From Berberis thunbergii (taxonomy: Eukaryota > Streptophyta > Magnoliopsida > Ranunculales > Berberidaceae): DNA of 64,000 bases. Below the pieces are notes generated by a model, which saw only the letters and a program-made list of their open reading frames with translations, was not told the DNA's origin and did no database searches. The stretch lies in assembly GCA_003290165.1 (NCBI GenBank), contig QNQO01001151.1:1-64000 (forward strand), read 5' to 3'. Positions 1-11,806 of the stretch are shown piece after piece (positions within the stretch are counted from its first letter, which is position 1; each line of letters begins with the position of its first letter). Position numbers and translations under genes: made by a program.

Positions 1-59
1 TTGTTTGCTGGACGGAGCTTGCAGGAAGGAGACGATGTCATCCTCAGCAGGTTCCTTTT

Positions 60-345
60 TTTTTTTTTCCTGCGATTTTCTTCTATGCTTCATTCTCTTC
101 TCTAATTTCATCTCTGATTTTGTTTCGACTCTGATTTTCTTCTTTCGTTTTGTTTTTCAGTGATTTTCTTCTATGCTTCACTCTCTTATCTGATTTCTAT
201 GCTTCATTCTCTTGTGTTTTCATCACTGATTTCTTTTTTCTTTTTTCTGCTTCTTCCATATTCTGATTTCATGAATTTGAGACTCTCTATCTCTTATCTT
301 TTATGCTCTTTTATGTTCACTATCTATGATCTTTTATGCTGATTT
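60..345 (+). repeat. Pyrimidine-rich stretch with short repeats
   Basis: The motif gattttcttctatgcttc followed by attctctt occurs at about 74-99, 162-187 and (shortened) 191-213, in a strongly pyrimidine-rich stretch. It precedes the hAT transposase relic and may be its 5' leader or an intron; a possible 3' splice site (tttttcag) ends at 160. No protein-coding signal is seen. Confidence 0.4.
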
Positions 346-564
346 TTGTATTTCAACTGCAAAGAATCAAAAAGTAGATTAGCATTTAGCAAAGAACGAG
401 CATTTCAATCAGTGACAGTGAATCAATATTGCAAATAATGAGTTTTTCAATCATTGAATCAATTTTACAGTATTGTTAAAGCTTTCAGTGAATGAGTATT
501 TCATTTAATGAGTTTTGTAGATTAGATTATACTAATACAACAATTTTATTTTCTTTTTCTCTTA

Positions 565-2873
565 ATGTTTCTTTTAGGCCAAGTGACTGAAGATGATCTT
601 TGGAGGCATGTGACAACAATAAAAAGTCCAAATGAAGGTGGGGGAAATCTTAGATGGCGGTGTAACTTTTGTCAGAAAGAGTATACGAGATCTCATACTA
701 GATTAAAGGACCACTTGTTGAACATAGTAGGCCGTGGGATAGCTATTTGTGCCAAAATCTCTCCCTACAACTTACAGAGGCTCAACAATTTGTTGAAGAA
801 GCTGCATTGAAAACAAAAAGTTCAAGGCTGCGAAGTGTTCCTTTACTTCCTTCAGTGGGCTCAAGTAGTCACCTGCACCCAGGTTCAAGTAGTGGGGTTG
901 GTCCTTCCACACAATGAACCAAGGAAGAGGAGAGTCACTAATAATCCTATTGCAAATGCTTTCACTACGAGTGAGCGACAAGAGTTAGATGCTTTGATTG
1001 GAAGGATGTTCTATTCAGCTACATTGCCATTCAACCTTGCAAAGAATCCATGTTTTTCAGGAGTCTTTCACCTATGCAATGACTAAAGCAAAGTCCATTA
1101 GTGGTTACAAAAACCTTGGGTATAATGCATTGAGGACGGCTTTGCTTCAAAATGAAAGTTGCAACATTCAGAGGTTGTTGGAGGCAACAAAGTTCACATG
1201 GGTTACCAAAGGAACAACCATTGTTTGCGATGGGTGGACTGATGCTCAAAGAAAGCCTCTCATTAATTTCATATTGATTAATGAGGGTGGTCTAATGTTC
1301 TTGAAGGTTGTGAATTATGAAGGGGAGTACAAAGACAAGTTCTTCATTGTTGGTTTGATTGAGGAAGTCGTACGTGACGTCGGGCCAAGTAATGTGGTCC
1401 AAGTCATAACCAACAATGCTCTAGTTTGCAAGGCTGCAGGTTTTACTTGTTGAGAGCTAGTATTCCTGAGGTGTTTTGGACACCTTGTGTAGTCCACACT
1501 CTCAACCTTGCCTTGAAGAACATATGCGCTCCAAGAACACCACTTGCAAATGAAAAGCCCTATAGTTTGTGTAGTTGGATTATTGATGTATTGGAGGATA
1601 AGGTGCAGATCAAGAACTTTATCATGAGCCATTCCATGAAGTTGCATATGTTAATGAACACTCGAGCTTGAAGTAGGTTGCATATGTTAATGAGCACTCG
1701 AGCTTGAAGTTGTTTCCCATAGCAGAGACACGCTTTGCTTTAAGCATAATTATGCTCAAGGAGGTTGAAAGATATTAAAAGTAGCCTCCAGAGTACTGTG
1801 ATTGGAGATCAGTGGGATTCCTATAGGGAAGATGATGTTGAGAAAACACGACTTGTGAAAGGAAGACTATTGGATGGCTTGTGGTGAAAAAGTGGACTAT
1901 GTACTGTCGTTTCACAGAGCCTATTGTTAATGTTGCGGATGGCTGATGCAAATGAGCCTTGTTTTCACTTGGTCTATGAGATGTGGGATGTTATGATTGA
2001 GAAAGTGAAGCAAGTTATTTACTGCCATGAAGGAAAGGCAGATAGTGAGGAGTCAAATTTTTTTTTTCCAGTGGTTGCATCATATACTGGTAGATCGATG
2101 GGAGAAAAACAACACACCACTGCATTGCTTAGCACATTCCTTGAATCCAAGGTAAATAATTACATTGTTTTTAAATTTTTTATTCTACTTAGTCTTGAGT
2201 CTTGACTAGAAGACTAGAATTTATGGGTTATGGCACTTATGTTTATCTATTAATTTTTATTGACATTGCTTATATATAGGTATTATAGCAGATAATGGCT
2301 TGAAGGGGATCCTAATCGTGTTTTGCCACACAAAGATCTTGAGATTTCAAAGGAGAGGGATAAGTGCTTCAAGAGATAATTTCCTAATATTGAGGAAAGA
2401 AGAATGGTTATTACAGAGTATGCTAAGCTTTCAGTGGGTTTAGGATAGTTTGCAGAAAGTGATTCTCTACAGAAATAGAGCATACCTGGAACCTGATGTG
2501 TGGTGGGTTTCTCATGGTGCTTCAGCACCATTACTCCAGACTTTAGTTTTGAAGTTACTTGGGCAACCTTGTTCTTCCTCGTGGTGTGAGAGGAATTGGA
2601 GCACGTATAACAACATCCACTCAATAACAACGAGCTGAAGATTTGGTGTATGTGCATTCCAACCTCCATCTTTTGTCAATAAGAAAACAAGAGTACAAAG
2701 AATGTGAGACAAGGATGTGGGATATCGAAGGAGATATTATTGATTCATTGGATTTGGATGCTGCTGGAATGCTTGAAATTGTCAGTCTTTCACTTGATGA
2801 ACCTGAGCTAGAGGCTGGGCTATTGAATGAAGGGAATGCGACAGTTGATCCGCCAGTAAATAAAGAGATGTAG
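565..2873 (+). pseudogene. hAT transposase relic, copy 1 (BED finger, DUF659, C-terminal dimerisation region)
   Basis: Broken plant hAT-superfamily transposase. Reading 565-810 holds a BED-type zinc finger (WRCNFCQKEY, then two His residues in HTRLKDHLL), which binds DNA at the element ends. A likely 3' splice site (tttcttttag) ends just before gccaagtgac. 1094-1453 encodes a DUF659-type segment (TTIVCDGWTDAQRKPL), continuing in another frame with the family motif CVVHTLNLALKNI near 1490-1530. 1924-2150 continues the core. 2152-2279 looks like a GT-AG intron. 2450-2873 carries the C-terminal part (SWCERNWSTYNNIHS; LDLDAAGMLEI). The reading frame changes several times and contains stops, so no full transposase can be made. 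Transcription of a relic is possible but not shown. The 3' terminus of the element lies at about 3133. Confidence 0.85.
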
Positions 2874-5232
2874 CCGCCTAGCTGGTGAGTTAATGAAATT
2901 ATGTTGCTTATGCTTTATGAGTATGACTTGACTTTATGGTGCATTTGAAACTAGTTTTATTGATATGTTTGGATTGTTCACTATTATTATTTATGTTCAT
3001 ATGAGTTACAAAAAATATATTAAAAAAATAAGTTTGATCGTGTCGCTGAGTCCTATTTTTTTAAAAATTTTCAGAGTCGCCATGTCGTATCCGTATCCGA
3101 CACGACACGCGTATCCGAGTCCATGCATACTTGTCCATTAGTGGTTACAAGACCCCTGGGTATAATGCATTGAGAATGACATTGCTTCAAAATGAAAGGG
3201 GCAACATTCATAGGTTGTTGGAGGCAACAAAAATCACATGAGTTACCAAAGGAAGCAACCATTGTTTGTGATGGGTAGACTGATGCTCAAAGGAGGCCTC
3301 TCATTATGTTCATAGTGATTAATGAGGGTGGTCCAATGTTCTTGAGGTTGTGAATTGTGAAGGGGAGTACAAAGACAAGTTCTTCATTACTGGTTTGATC
3401 AAGGAAGTCGTACGTGACGTTGGGGCAAGTAATGTGGTCCAAGTCATAACCGACAATGCTCCAGTTTGCAAGGCTACATGTTTACTGGTTAAAAGCCAGT
3501 ATCCTGAGGTGCTTGGACAATTTGTGTAGTCCATACTCTCAACCTTGCCTTGAAGAACATATACGCTCCTAAGAACACACCTGCAAATAAAAAGGTCTAA
3601 AGTCTGTGTAGTTGGATTATTGATGTTGTTGGAGATGGGGTGTTGATAAAAAACTATATCATGAACCCTTCCATGAGGTTGCATATGTTTAATGAGCACT
3701 CGAGCTTGAAGTTGTTTTCCATTGCAGAGACACACTTTACTTCAAGCATAATTATGCTCAAGAGGTTGAAAAATATTAAAAGTAGCTTCCTGAGTATGGT
3801 GATTGGAGATCAGTGGGATTTCTATAGGGAAGATGATGTTGAGAAATCATGGCTTGTGAAAGGAAAACTATTAGATGACTTGTGGTGGGACAAAGTGGAC
3901 TATGTACTTTGTTTCACAGAGCCTATTTATTCAATGTTGCAGAGGGTTGGTATTGATGTGCCTTGTCTTCACTTTTTGTATGAGATGTGGGATGTTATGA
4001 TTGAGAAAGTGAAGCAAGTTATTTATCGCCATGAAGGAAAGGAAGATAGTGAGGAGTTAGAGTTTATTTTCAGTGGTGCGTCATATACAGGTAGATCGAT
4101 CGGAGAAAAGCAACACATCACTGCATTGCTTAGCACATTCCTTGAATCCAATGTAAATAATACATTGTTTTTAACTTTTTATTCTACTTAGTCTTGAGTC
4201 TTGACTAGAAGACTAAAATTTATGGGTTATGCACTTATGTTTATATATTAATTTGTGATTGACATTGCTTATATATAGATATTATAACAGATAATGGCTT
4301 GATCAAGGGGCTCATAATCGTGTTTTGCCACACAAAGATCTTGAGATTTCAAAGGAGAGGGATAAGTGCTTCAAGAGATACTTTCCTAATATTGAGGAAA
4401 GGAGATTGGTTATTATAGAGCATGCTAAGTTTTCAGCGGGTTTAGGATAGTTTACAGAAAATGATTATCTACAGAATAGAGCATATATACCTAAAACCTG
4501 ATGTGTGATGGGTTTCTCATGGTGCTTCTGCACCATTACTCTAGACTTTAGCTTTGAAGTTACTTGGGCAGTCTTGTTCTTCCTCATGTTGTGAGAGAAA
4601 TTTGAGCACGTATAATAGCATTCACTCATTAAAAAGGAACCAAATGACCCCACAACGAGCTGAAGAAATTTTTTTTTTTTTTGAAAAGCAATGAGCTAAA
4701 GATTTGGTGTATGTGCATTCCAACCTCCGTCTTTTGTCAAGAAGAAAACAAGGTACAAAGAAGGTGAGACAAGGATGTGGGATATCGGATGAGATACTAT
4801 TGATTCGTTGGATTTGGATGCCGCTGTAATGCTTGAGATTGCCAGTCTTTCACTTGATGAACCTGAGCTAGAGGCTGGGCTATTGAATGAAGGGAATGCG
4901 ACAGTTGATCCATCAGTTAATGAAGAGATGTAGCCACCTAGCTGGTGAGTTAATGAAATTATTAATTTACATTATCAAATTAATGAATTATGTTGCTTAT
5001 GCTTTATGAGTATGACTTGACTTTATGATGCATTTGAAATTTTGAATGAATGAATATTTTATTGATATGTTTGGATTGTTCACTATTATTATTTATGTTC
5101 ATATAAGTTACAAAAAATATATTAAAATGTTTTTTGACCGTGTCGCCGAGTCCTATTTTTTTGAAAATTGTTGAGTCGCCATATCATATCTGTATCCGAC
5201 ACGACAGGCGTATCCGAGTCTGTGCATCCTTG
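1094..5232 (+). repeat. Direct tandem duplication of the 3' two thirds of the hAT element
   Basis: The segment 1094-3133 is repeated immediately as 3134-5232. Both begin tccattagtggttacaa and both end in a hAT-like terminus (gagtccatgcatacttg at 3117-3133; gagtctgtgcatccttg at 5216-5232). The second unit starts at the base after the terminus of the first, so an internal coordinate is fused to an element end with no intervening sequence. Sequence identity looks high by eye, with small indels, including a T-rich insertion near 4670. Confidence 0.85.
3134..4933 (+). pseudogene. hAT transposase relic, copy 2 (5'-truncated)
   Basis: Second copy of the hAT transposase, lacking the BED finger and the first third. 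It starts inside the DUF659 region (tccattagtgg at 3134). 3640-4191 is the longest open part and covers the transposase core through the same splice-donor region as copy 1 (tccttgaatccaatgtaaat). The C-terminal part is at about 4480-4933, again containing LDLDAA and the DEPELEAGLLNEGNA segment. Several frameshifts differ from copy 1, so the copies decayed independently after duplication. The element terminus is at 5232. No function is expected. Confidence 0.8.
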
Positions 5233-5278
5233 ATGGCTTACCTATGATGTCTAGCAAACATCCTTGCACTCTTGTTGC

Positions 5279-5894
5279 CAGTGTTTTAAAAATCAGCCTA
5301 AGCGGCTGCCTAGGCTCTAGAAGGTAGAAAACCGCCCAGATTAATGGTTTAGTGAGTTCTGAGCAGTCTGGGCGGTCTGGACGGGGCCTAGGCAGTCTGG
5401 GCAATTTTTTTTATTAATAAGGCTGATTGTGTTCTTATTTTATTTTATTTTCCTCTTTTTTAGAAATAAACTATTCAATTGTTTTTTATTCATTATATGT
5501 TTAATTGTAGCAAATGATGATTACTTAATGGAATTCTTAAAGGATCTACCGGTACCAATTTTACTAATGTAGATTTTATCAAACATGACTGAGGTTATTC
5601 ATGCAATTTGAAGAAAAATAAAAGGGTAGATTTGGATATTTGTCCACAAATTCAATTTTATATAAATTACCCATCATGACCAACTTCAGTCATTTGAGTT
5701 TTAATAAATTTTGTTCATGATTGTTAATTTTCCTGTTTTAAAATTTTGCATATGTATGTTGGTATTAAATTGGATGTAATTGATAATGTATTATGCTTAA
5801 CTTTTGTAAATTATTAAAGTTATAATACAAAACCTAAGACCGCCTAAGCCTCTGCTTGCCGCCCTCCCAGTGTCTAGCGCTTTTTAGAACACTG
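5279..5894 (+). mobile_element. Non-autonomous hAT element, copy 1 of a three-copy family
   Basis: A 616-bp element bounded by cagtgttttaaaaatc on the left and gctttttagaacactg on the right, which are imperfect terminal inverted repeats. It is flanked by cttgttgc (5271-5278) and cttgtagc (5895-5902), an 8-bp target duplication with one mismatch, as expected for hAT. GC-rich subterminal arrays (cctaggcagtctgggc type) sit inside both ends and the middle is AT-rich and non-coding. The same element occurs at 39141-39819 and, inverted, at 40165-40857. Confidence 0.85.
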
Positions 5895-5902
5895 CTTGTA
5901 GC

Positions 5903-6454
5903 CTTGTTGATTAAGAAGGAAAGTCGAGCATGTAAGTGTAGTTGGTCATGTAAAATGTACCTGTTTACTAAAACTTGAGGATGAGTTTTTAGTATAGTTC
6001 ATTGTTCGGCATCACCATGGTCTAGTTTTGTATTTGAATATGCAACTTACATTTCAGTTTTCAGGTATTAAAATGTGGTGCTGAAACTTGAGGGCTTATT
6101 TATCATCGAATTGTGTTGCACAATTACTTCGTCCAACAAAGGAAGTAGCAGAGCGAGATTTGCAAAGCTATATTGCTGGAACAGAACCATTTACTTCTGC
6201 TGTCCATAAACTAATGTCAGCAAAGGAGAGAATGAGCATGTTGATAGAGTTGGTGTGGAGTTTGTAGACGTTGTCCAAAGATGTACTAGAATAAATGCAT
6301 GCCTCAGTAGACCAATTTTTTTTTTCTCCCAGTACATTCTCTTTTGATACATACATACATTTTACAAAATTATATCAAACTCTCTCTATATGCGTATTTG
6401 CGTCTGCACATATTAAACTAGACTTCTAAATATTGGTTAGTCCAGAGGAGTGAG
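5903..6454. other. No clear gene apart from the open segment at 6094-6267
   Basis: Between the hAT element and the foldback at 6455 I see AT-rich sequence with no element ends or coding signal except the short segment described separately. Confidence 0.4.
6094..6267 (+). other. Unrecognised open segment, possibly a host exon piece
   Basis: Fifty-seven codons without a stop, ending at TAG, on the plus strand. The translation (for example EVAERDLQSYIAGTEPF and VHKLMSAKERMSMLIE) has the composition of an ordinary soluble helical protein, unlike the surrounding AT-rich DNA. A possible acceptor (cagttttcag) lies upstream near 6064. I cannot assign the family. It could be a fragment of a real gene or chance. 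Confidence 0.25.
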
Positions 6455-6602
6455 GCTAGGGAATTAGGTTTTGCATCCATGATGATGTGGCATTGTCAGA
6501 GGAGTTTTTTACAATCTCGAGATATACAATTTTTTTTGAAATTTCACCATTCTTTCGAGATTACGCCACGTCACCTTAGATGCAAAAACCTGGTTTCCTA
6601 GC
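6455..6602. mobile_element. Small foldback (MITE-like) sequence
   Basis: Inverted arms of about 37 bases: gctagggaattaggttttgc from 6455, paired with a complementary arm 6565-6602 ending cctggtttcctagc. Both arms end inward at a gtggc/gccac motif, and a second weaker inversion (tctcgaga / tttcgaga) lies inside. No confident target duplication was found, so the family is unassigned. Confidence 0.45.
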
Positions 6603-7293
6603 ATTTTTATAGCCCAGAGAGATAGCTTTTGAAGATTCATACGAGGAAGGTATCCTTAAAACGATGATGCTTTAGTTACATAGGTTTATCCGTGGATTAT
6701 TTTTGTTAGTTCTTAACATTTGTTATAATAGCAGCCTGGAATAACTGATGATTTTGAATCCTGCTCATAAATCCCACCTTCCTAGGTAGCAATTCTTCTT
6801 GTGAATCCTCTCTATTAAAGTAATTTTCCAATCAAAATCATTTATGGCTGCTCACTTGCTCTCTCAACTAGGATAAAAAATAATTGTATCGAAGATATTT
6901 GTTCAGCATATAATTTCGTATAAAGAGTGAAATTCTTTGACTTGGTGTGTTTGAAATTCTTTCCTCTCCCAACAGTCAAAAGGAAGAGGAAAAAGAAGAT
7001 AGAATGAAGAACATGCATTTTTGTGATGCCAAAAATAGTCATCTAGAACATCTACAACCTGATGGAAAATTTTTCACCCCTTCATCTCCCATTTCTTCTT
7101 TCTTTTTATAATGTTCCCATGATGGAAACTTTCCTTAGAATCAAACACAAATGAGATTTCAAGGGTGGTTATTTTCAGCTGCTCGACTTGCATTATCATT
7201 TCTTCCTTCTTGTTATGTTATTGCTAAGTAAAACTTTAGATATTCTTTGGGTTGACAAAAAATTTACACACAAACATGTAAAATAATGATAGT
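6603..7293. other. No gene recognised
   Basis: AT-rich sequence with no convincing coding potential, element terminus or RNA gene seen on either strand. Confidence 0.4.
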
Positions 7294-7370
7294 GAAAATT
7301 ACAATAATAAAAATAACAACAACGATGACAATAACTACAATAATAATAATAATAATAATTATTATAATAG
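7294..7370. repeat. Trinucleotide (taa/caa) microsatellite
   Basis: An imperfect run of aataat, aacaac and taataa units, purest at about 7337-7360. It makes an artificial tyrosine-rich reading on the minus strand. Confidence 0.8.
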
Positions 7371-7429
7371 ATGTTCTCCTTTGACCATGACCTGGACCTG
7401 CACAAGGAACACACATGAGCCAAGGACCA

Positions 7430-8300
7430 CCGTTGTGGTGGCCGATGGCATTTCGATGCTAAAGTCAGACAAGGATGGAGGAAAACTTAAAGCTGTGAAT
7501 CTGGTTCGTAGTGTACCTTTTTCCATCAACTTCGTGTCCTATTTATAATGTGAGAGTCATCGTTCGGCTAGGCCTTTAGTGACGTAGTTTAGGGAAAGAG
7601 ATCTTGTTGGAGATCCTTTCCTAGTTGAGAGTCGCCTATGTAGGAAAGTTTCCCTACACGACTAATGCTCCTAGGTCTGTGGAAGAAGTTTCTCTTTCGG
7701 AGTGTTGTCCATACAAGGAAATTTTCATGCACGACTTATACTCTAGGATATGTTTTCTAGTCAGATCCAATGTGTCCTTGGCCTGCCCGTCTTAGGGGAT
7801 CCCCCAGATACTTGCCTGCATGATTAGGTCTTACGGCTATTGAGCTTTACCATGTGATGTGTGGGCTTAATAGGCATTGCAACTTAGATCTAACCTTCTG
7901 GATTCTGCCAATATGAGTTTATTGTTGTCTGGGCCTTGCCAGATTCGGTGGGCGTCTTGGCTCGCTTTGTCCTGCGGACGAGATCACTGTGACTTGTGTT
8001 CGGTGTAGATTAAAGGATGGTTTGGTGTATCATCAGCTACTCCCCCCAAGATGGTGGGCCAGTTCATTGGTCTATCAAGTCATGTTGTAGGGGGCCTGAG
8101 CGATCATGATTGGTTGAGTCTGAAACGTTTCTTCGAGCTGCTCGATTCATTAAATGGGTGTGCGTTTGCACGAGAAAAAGCGGGAATTCTATTATATAAA
8201 TCCTTTATTCTGTGGAGTTTATTTACTCTTTGATCATGGAGACTCTACTTTGTCGCTTCACTTTCCGTACTTTTGACTTTACCCAACTTCAGTGATCGAA
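7430..8300 (+). mobile_element. Possible LTR/promoter remnant of a Ty3/gypsy-type element
   Basis: GC-balanced, non-coding sequence distinct from its AT-rich surroundings. Phrases such as cgatgctaaagtcagacaag and the later ctactccccccaagatg recall LTR and leader sequences of long plant LTR retroelements. A TATA-like stretch (ttctattatataaatcc) lies near 8188-8204, just upstream of the ORF-like region at 8318. No matching second LTR is present in the window, so this is an inference from style and context. Confidence 0.25.
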
Positions 8301-8317
8301 AGTTTGTACGTTCATCA

Positions 8318-9747
8318 ATGGCGCGCCAAAATCAACTTTCTGATGAATGTTTTGTTAAGGGTTGGAAATTCTTCGAGGAGAGGTCACTTTCTGAGTCTAA
8401 TCTGGAAAGTTTTCATGAGACGTATGGTATCCTTGATGATCTGGTGCTCTGTACATTGGACTCGATCAGACGCCGCTGTCTCCCTCAAAAGGATTTATCT
8501 GTTTGCATCAAGGTATGGTCCAATCAGATGTCCATTTTCCCGTTATCAAGGAAATTTGGAGCTTCTTGGCCTACTTCGCCATTGCTCCCGCTCAACTGGT
8601 GTTGAACGGGTACAAGACAGTGATCACCATTCTGATTATGTTGGTTTTGAGTGTCTCCAAGGGTGATTCCACTACTTACCTCCCCTCGGATAAACAAGCA
8701 TGTTGTGTGCATGTTGACATCGCCGAAATGTTTCGGCAATCTGCCTGATGACTTCAAATTATGGCAGAAATATTGTTTCCTGCCTTTCGTGGATTCAAAG
8801 TATTTTGAGCTTGTAGATCGCCCGATCGAGCGAGAGTTTTGGCCATTGTGTAAGTTTAAGCTTCGTTCTTGATTCTACCAGTGTTGATTACATATTGAAA
8901 TGTTGTCTGTGTTTTCTGTAGGGAGGTTCCCGACTACGCCTATTTCTTCTGAGGATAAGGCAGTTTTAGATAAATTTCGTTACATGCCCCAAGTGTGGGT
9001 AGGTGTTGTCCTATCTTCTAACATCAAGCGTAGCGGACTGTGATCCCATTGGCATGCCGATCCCACTCTTTTCAGAGTTTCGAAGCCAAAGTCCGAGGAG
9101 GAGCCTTCTTCGAAGAAGGGGTAGCTCCTAAAAGTTAAGATGTCGAGCCCTTCAAGGAGGGAAAAATTAGATGTAGGTGCTGCCACAAAGCCTGCTAATG
9201 AGCGCTTGGCCCCTTCAAAGAGATGTTATCCACTGGAGCAGAGATTGTTGTGTCCGAGGGGCATGACGCTCGAGCGAATGCCCCCATTTTCCTCTCTATG
9301 GACTGCAACCCTCTTAGGCCCGCTAAAGAGTCTCTTGAACGTTGACTTTATGGTGAAATATCCTCTCCACATCGCTCATATTGTCCACCGTCTCACTCGC
9401 ATCCCCATATTGAGGTGGCGACGGGTCCAAGGAATAACTCACTTCCTTTTTGCCCCTCAACTGATTCTTAGTCGGCTCGTGAAAGGGAGTTGATCGCTGC
9501 AAGTAAAGGGAAAGTTGTGGATGGGGGTCATGATTATGTAAAAATAGTGAAGGGTGGTGTTGGAGTGATTATGGTCCCGAATGACCTCCATTTGGATATG
9601 CGGATTAGTCTTTTTGCTCCAGACGTGATAAAAATAAGTAACCAAGCTTGGCACCAGGAGGTTGACATTTCTCATGCTTCCAATAAGCATATTAGTAGTT
9701 GGAATAACTGGCTGGTGAACCTTGCTCCAGAGCCAGAAGGAATATGA
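8318..9747 (+). pseudogene. Decayed retroelement ORF1/gag-like region
   Basis: A series of open pieces in shifting frames on the plus strand. 8318-8605 starts MARQNQLSDECF. 8503-8748 contains FPVIKEIWSFLAYFAIAPAQL, a pattern recalling the putative transposon-protein domain of long plant LTR retroelements, where an APxQL motif follows a hydrophobic helix (family recalled, not aligned). 8740-8872 contains NLPDDFKLWQKYCF. 9490-9747 is a further open piece. A possible intron (gtttaagc to ctgtag) spans about 8850-8922. No zinc knuckle, protease or polymerase follows. The assignment rests on short motifs and on the LTR-like upstream region; an unrelated host gene relic is the alternative. Confidence 0.35.
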
Positions 9748-9779
9748 CGTTGGGAGAGCATATGGATAAGAGGCAAAAA

Positions 9780-9848
9780 CTGAAATTTTATTAAAATAGA
9801 ACACAAAAAATGGAACCTGAAATTTTATTAAAATAGAACACAAAAAAT
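9780..9848. repeat. 37-bp tandem duplication
   Basis: The unit beginning ctgaaattttattaaaatag occurs at 9780 and again at 9817, giving two adjacent, essentially identical copies; a local slippage-type duplication. Confidence 0.85.
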
Positions 9849-10194
9849 GACAAATTCCAAGGACATTGAAAATGAGCACTCGTATGAAGAAAATAATAAC
9901 AATTTGTGTAAATAAAGGGTAAGCTTCCCTAGATACTCCTCTCAAAACCCAAACATAAAAGAAATTAAGGGTCTGCTTGAAAGCATGAAGGGTTTAGCTT
10001 TACTTGGGGAACTATGTACCAACTGTGTAGACTTGCATTATCGCCACGCCGGTCAGAATCTTGTGGTTCAACGATTTCATTCTTGTAACAACAAGGATCA
10101 AAGTGGTTTTGGTCAAACCTTGTTAAGTTTGTACTGGCTGCCACACATTGGCAGCATTATTTGGATATCTTTATCATTGACTGTTTTTCTGCAG
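9849..10194. other. No gene recognised upstream of the KRR1 fragment
   Basis: Holds a short open piece (9985-10194) whose end merges into the presumed intron before the KRR1 exon. I do not recognise it. Confidence 0.35.
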
Positions 10195-11042
10195 GACCGA
10201 TTTGTTAAAAGGAGGCAGCAACTTTTGGTGTCCAATTCATCCACCCTGAAGGTCTGTGTATAGTTAAATCCCCAGGTGTATTGACCAGTTTTAAGTTTTC
10301 CATAGCATATAATAAATTTTGAGAGTTAAGACTATATGCATAAATTGAAGACCTTATAATTGACTCAATGATGGTTGCCATTTGGTGTGTGTATAGTGTC
10401 TATATTCTTTTATTTGGCTTACAGAAGGCTGTGGTTTTATGCAAGCTATTGAGATTTTGATAGACTGTTACGTGCTAGTTCAGGTGCAGTACTGTCGCTT
10501 GCCTTATCTTCTTTCTATTCCATGTGTTTCATTAAAAGGTTTCATATTACTTTGTTCTTAATGTCCCAAGCAAATAGTTGTTCACCCTACCCCTGGCAGT
10601 AAGGTACTAAAATACAAAAGCGATGCTTGCAGGGGAACACAGTAGTTGTTATGGGTTCATAAAGGCCTAAAACAACTCCGAAGGATTGTGGAAGATTGCA
10701 TTCAGAATAAAATGCATCCTATATTCCATATCAAGGTGAAAGAAAGTCGTTATCTATTTTGGCTCTTGGCATATTTTACTCAATTGAACTACAATGGTTT
10801 AGACCCCGATGATCAAGAGAGAGCTTGAAAAAAATCCAGAACTTGCAAATAAGAACTGGGATAGGTTCCTTCCCAAGTATCAAAAGTAAGGCATTACACT
10901 AGCTCATCTGACCCATTTTGAAAAGATATTGTAGTCATTTTCCTTATGCTTTTCTGTTTTCCAAGAAGGATGTCAAAACAAAGAAATTCAAAAGTAAAGA
11001 GAAGAAACTACACCCTTCCCTCCTCTTCAATAACCAAGCAAG
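10195..11042 (+). pseudogene. KRR1: KRR1 (small-subunit processome factor) gene fragment with introns
   Basis: Five consecutive exon pieces match the middle of KRR1, a KH-domain nucleolar protein needed for 18S rRNA processing. Exons: 10195-10251 (DRFVKRRQQLLVSNSSTLK), 10445-10483 (AIEILIDCYVLVQ), 10633-10735 (GNTVVVMGS then KGLKQLRRIVEDC and MHPIFHIK), 10803-10885 (MIKRELEKNPELANKNWDRF type) and 10966-11042 (KDVKTKKFKSKEKK). Most junctions have GT-AG signals. In exon 3 two bases are missing after ATGGGTTCA, which produces an immediate stop. The N-terminal exons and everything after the KEKK tail are absent. Introns are retained, so it derives from genomic DNA and is not a retrocopy. It is a non-functional fragment. 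Confidence 0.85.
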
Positions 11043-11192
11043 GTAAATGAATTTTCTTATGAGATGCAATGTTGTATGCAATCTCATACGATATGCATTA
11101 TTGCTGCCATTTTATTTCAGTTGCAAATTGTCACACAATATTTTTTTCCATATTTGGATACAACATAACATCGAAATATAATGAAGACTTAC

Positions 11193-11254
11193 CGCGGGAA
11201 TAGCAGTAGCAATGGTTGCATAAACACCTGCTTTGATCCCTGCCATAACACCCC
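11193..11254 (-). pseudogene. ENOD93-like exon fragment
   Basis: On the minus strand a single exon-sized segment reads GVMAGIKAGVYATIATAIPA, bounded by AG on the upstream side (caacag) and by a GTAAGT donor downstream (cttac at 11189-11193). The pattern resembles the conserved segment of early nodulin 93-like small membrane proteins (GVMAG-KA then IATAIP). No other exon of that family is seen, and the piece lies in opposite orientation to the KRR1 and transporter fragments beside it. The match is short. Confidence 0.4.
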
Positions 11255-11806
11255 TGTTGATAATTTTTTTTTGAATGCCCTTATCTGTCGATAATTAGAC
11301 TAATAGCACAAAATATTTATGCATGTAGCTCCTTAGCCAATATATTTACACATAATATAGGATTTACCATGAGAAGATGTATTGGCCACTTCAAGTCTTT
11401 GGAAGAGATAAACATATGATGGAAGTTTGAAAGAAATTTGAGTTTGGTGAGATTGCTTTGAAGGTGAAGTTGGCTATTTGTAGGGGAGATGGTGATGAGT
11501 TGTTTAGTGGTTTTAGACAGAGGTCTGTATTGGGTGTTCACCTGAGATAGAATATTGTACATTCAGTTTCTTCAGATGGTTCTTGAGAGTTGGCATGGTA
11601 TTTACCATATAGATATGTAGAGAAGTAAATGGAAGAGTTTATAGTCTTTTGCATAAAATACTCCTGCAATGTTTTTTACTTGTCATTAGGAGGATTTCTT
11701 AGTTAGATTTCACTCTAGGTAACCTCATAACTTCTATACTCACATACAGTATAGGCTTTTTTTTTAAATTAATTGTTCATGTGTTTCCCGAATCTTACTT
11801 ATTCAG
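11255..11806. other. Unrecognised; weak open reading near 11420-11545
   Basis: A stop-free plus-strand stretch contains GEIALKVKLAICRGDGDEL. I cannot assign it; its neighbours are gene fragments, so it could be another. Confidence 0.2.

Noticed and set aside
7196..7423. Tyrosine/cysteine-rich minus-strand reading
   Set aside because: Translation of the taa/caa microsatellite.
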